Part shown: positions 62,310 to 64,000 of the stretch, piece after piece
Layout: each line of letters starts with the position of its first letter
Numbering within the stretch: position 1 is the stretch's first letter
Assembly: GCA_002336485.1 (NCBI GenBank)
Contig: DDCZ01000070.1
Coordinates: 7,511 to 71,510, forward strand
Direction: 5' to 3'
Length of the DNA: 64,000 nt
Source: Flavobacteriales bacterium UBA1993
Lineage (GTDB): Bacteria > Bacteroidota > Bacteroidia > Flavobacteriales_G > Salibacteraceae
Notes under the pieces: generated by a model
The model's input: only the letters and a program-made list of their open reading frames with translations
Told to the model about the DNA's origin: nothing
Databases searched by the model: none
Made by a program: the position numbers and the translations under genes

Positions 62310-62424
62310 GCAAGCTGCAATTGGTTTTGGCCTCCGTATCTGGTTGTGATCATTTTTTTTCAAGACTTGACCAAGAAATGAGGTGGGTGCTTATCTTGCC
62401 ATCGATAGAATCACCTTGCAAGGA

Positions 62425-63876
62425 ATGGCACCTGAAGACTCCATAGAGAATCAAGAATCGACACCGGCAGAAGCGAAACTCAAGTTCTCGTTGTTCCGAT
62501 CTTGGGTTGAATTGCTCAACTTTTTGCGTGATCGCATGAACCTTGATGACGACAAGGCGGACCCTGAAGAAACTGCGGATTACATAAAAAAGAGTGTCGA
62601 ATTTAAAGGCACCAACATCTGGATTTTAGTTTTCGCCATCATGATAGCCAGTGTAGGGCTTAACATGAATTCTACCGCTGTTGTAATCGGAGCCATGCTT
62701 ATTTCACCTCTAATGGGGCCGATCATGGGTGTTGGATTGGGCGCAGGAATCAATGACTTTGAATTAATTAAACGGGCCGCTAAGAACCTTGGTTTTATGG
62801 TGGTGATTTCGGTAGCCACTTCTGCTCTTTACTTTGCTTTAAGCCCGATGAACGACGCACAAAGCGAGCTGCTGGCACGGACTCAACCTACAATCTGGGA
62901 TGTGATCATTGCGCTTTTTGGAGGACTGGCAGGCATTATTGCTGGGTCAAGAAAAGAGAAAAGCAATGCAATTCCCGGCGTAGCCATTGCCACTGCCTTG
63001 ATGCCTCCATTGTGTACTGCGGGATTTGGTTTGGCAACACAGAATTGGTCCTATTTCTTTGGGGCGTTCTATCTATTTACCATCAACTCGGTATTCATCA
63101 GTGTCTCTACGTTTATCGTAGTTCGATTTCTGCGATACCCGCAAAAAGACTTTATTGATCCAGCACGAGAAAAGCGCGTTCGTCGATGGATTGCAGCGTT
63201 TATCATCGTGATCACATTGCCTTCATTATTCATCGCCTTCAACCTTGTTCGAGACTCTGTTTTCGAACGTGAAGCGAATCAATTCATTGAAGAAAACTTC
63301 AATTTCCCGAACACTCAGGTTATATCAAAGTCTATTCATACCGAAGGAGAAACAAAACGAATTGAAGTAGCGCTTTTTGGAGAACCCATAACCACGAATG
63401 AAAAACACCAAATTGAAACTAAGCTCGAAACCAACGATCGTTTAAGGGACTCTAAACTCATTATTCGGCAAAACGCGGTCAAGGAGGATGGATTGGACAT
63501 GGCAACCGTAGAGCTCATGAATCAAAACATGAAATCGGGCATCATAGAAGATCTCTATAAGCGAAACGAGGAAGCACTGAAGTCGAGAGAAGATGTGATC
63601 GCAAAACTTCAACGAGAGGTCGTTCGACTGTCAAGCCAAATTCTTCCTGTGGAAGATATTAGCAATGAATTGAAGGCTGAACATAGCAACGTGACAGAAT
63701 TTACCTTGATGAAAAACCCCATTGTGAACATGGATAGTATGCGCCTCGACACCGTCATATTTGGGTACGTAAAATTTAGCAAGCGGCCCAAAAAGGAGGA
63801 GACTGACCGGTTGGAACGTTGGTTAAAAGCTAGAACTAAGGCAGATTCTCTTAAACTTGTGATTCAGACAAACTAA
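62425..63876 (+). CDS. DUF389 (TIGR00341) membrane protein
   Basis: A 483-residue integral membrane protein of the DUF389 family. The family core is visible: SVGLNMNSTAVVIGAMLISPLMGPIMG near residues 72-98, then GGLAGIIAGSRKEK and NAIPGVAIATALMPPLCTAGFG. Six or so membrane helices are predicted, followed by a long soluble C-terminal region (from about residue 285, FEREANQFIEENF onward) with a coiled-coil-like stretch near 375-420. Function is unknown. The gene next downstream, 2 bases away, is a cation/proton antiporter, so ion transport or regulation of it is a guess from context. ATG 62425 is preferred to GTG 62383, since 14 additional residues have no conserved features. Confidence 0.88.
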   Translation: MAPEDSIENQESTPAEAKLKFSLFRSWVELLNFLRDRMNLDDDKADPEETADYIKKSVEFKGTNIWILVFAIMIASVGLNMNSTAVVIGAMLISPLMGPIMGVGLGAGINDFELIKRAAKNLGFMVVISVATSALYFALSPMNDAQSELLARTQPTIWDVIIALFGGLAGIIAGSRKEKSNAIPGVAIATALMPPLCTAGFGLATQNWSYFFGAFYLFTINSVFISVSTFIVVRFLRYPQKDFIDPAREKRVRRWIAAFIIVITLPSLFIAFNLVRDSVFEREANQFIEENFNFPNTQVISKSIHTEGETKRIEVALFGEPITTNEKHQIETKLETNDRLRDSKLIIRQNAVKEDGLDMATVELMNQNMKSGIIEDLYKRNEEALKSREDVIAKLQREVVRLSSQILPVEDISNELKAEHSNVTEFTLMKNPIVNMDSMRLDTVIFGYVKFSKRPKKEETDRLERWLKARTKADSLKLVIQTN

Positions 63877-63878
63877 TT

Positions 63879-64000
63879 ATGTCAGCATACACCCTTGTAA
63901 TTGCGGCTTCGGTCCTGGTTATACTTTCTTATTTCTTCAATCTATTATCCAAGCGAATCAACGTGCCATCGGTGCTGATGCTTATTGTCACTGGAATAAT
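63879..64000 (+). CDS. Cation/proton antiporter, N-terminal part only (cut by window edge)
   Basis: The gene begins with ATG at 63879, two bases after the DUF389 stop codon, and continues beyond the right edge; 40 codons are visible. The start is a hydrophobic helix (YTLVIAASVLVILSYFFNLLS) followed by KRINVPSVLMLIVTGI, the pattern at the N-terminus of CPA-type sodium or potassium/proton antiporters (NhaP/KefB-like), where the second helix begins at the Pro-Ser-Val motif. Which ion is carried cannot be told. Tight spacing suggests co-transcription with DUF389. Confidence 0.7.
   Translation, partial: MSAYTLVIAASVLVILSYFFNLLSKRINVPSVLMLIVTGI

Noticed and set aside
1..64000. CRISPR arrays, insertion sequences, prophage genes, defence islands
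   Set aside because: No spaced direct repeats, transposase, integrase, restriction or phage proteins were seen; all genes look like core functions.

Overview
The window is a gene-dense chromosomal segment of a Bacteroidota bacterium, most probably order Flavobacteriales. The evidence is the type IX secretion translocon SprA, two secreted proteins with C-terminal T9SS sorting domains, a complete alternative complex III (act) operon joined to an aa3-type oxidase, fused branched-chain 2-oxoacid dehydrogenase E1, families largely confined to this phylum (DUF6029, Omp28-like, DUF3078, DUF2461), and recurrent TAnnTTTG -7 promoter boxes. A marine Cryomorphaceae/Schleiferiaceae-like lineage is possible, but this is a guess. 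I see no insertion sequence, prophage, CRISPR array or rRNA, and one tRNA. The segment reads as stable core genome.

Layout. 1-12.2 kb (minus strand): two TonB-type energy transducers, then upstream of them vanZ-like, gcvH, sprA (7.4 kb), ruvA and a malic enzyme; the maeB-ruvA-sprA spacing suggests one transcript and gcvH has its own promoter box. 12.3-17 kb (plus): a sirtuin, then a four-gene envelope cluster of a TlpA-like thioredoxin, a DUF6029 outer-membrane barrel, an Omp28-like lipoprotein with CxxC, and a PorT-like barrel. 16.9-18.9 kb (minus): queG and ruvB. 19-30.3 kb (minus): actABCDEF followed by oxidase subunits II and I, one respiratory operon closed by a strong terminator. 30.5-31 kb: a secreted SPOR protein. 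31-35.6 kb (minus): rimP-nusA-infB, whose leader contains a terminator-like hairpin. 35.7-37.3 kb: a secreted protein of about twenty 23-residue MORN/YwqK-like repeats. 37.4-39.2 kb (plus): a crotonase and a DUF3078 barrel. 39.2-45.6 kb (minus): DUF2461, a membrane histidine kinase, a large AsmA-like protein and a pseudouridine synthase with a repetitive N-terminal tail. 45.7-48 kb: DUF2279, YraN and an LD-carboxypeptidase. 48-54 kb: metG, a large PNGase F-related T9SS cargo with a LamG-like insertion, and a small lipoprotein. 54.2-58.8 kb: tRNA-Arg(CCT), a fatty acid desaturase, a hemerythrin-like protein and a T9SS-exported M14 carboxypeptidase. 58.9-64 kb: an unrecorded-looking 44-residue membrane ORF, hisC, the fused BCKDH E1, a DUF389 membrane protein and the start of a cation/proton antiporter.

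How the genes work together. Much of the window serves the envelope: TonB powers outer-membrane import, SprA exports cargo such as the PNGase-like and M14 proteins, and the TlpA/DUF6029/Omp28/PorT-like cluster looks like an uncharacterised outer-membrane redox or assembly unit. The act-cox operon passes electrons from quinol through ActB Fe-S clusters and ActA/ActE hemes to the CuA site of oxidase. The rimP-nusA-infB operon, MetG, the pseudouridine synthase, QueG and tRNA-Arg form a translation set. The strongest candidate for an undescribed system is the 13.1-17 kb envelope cluster. Secondary candidates are the duplicated sensor module of the histidine kinase, the 44-residue ORF and the rimP leader.
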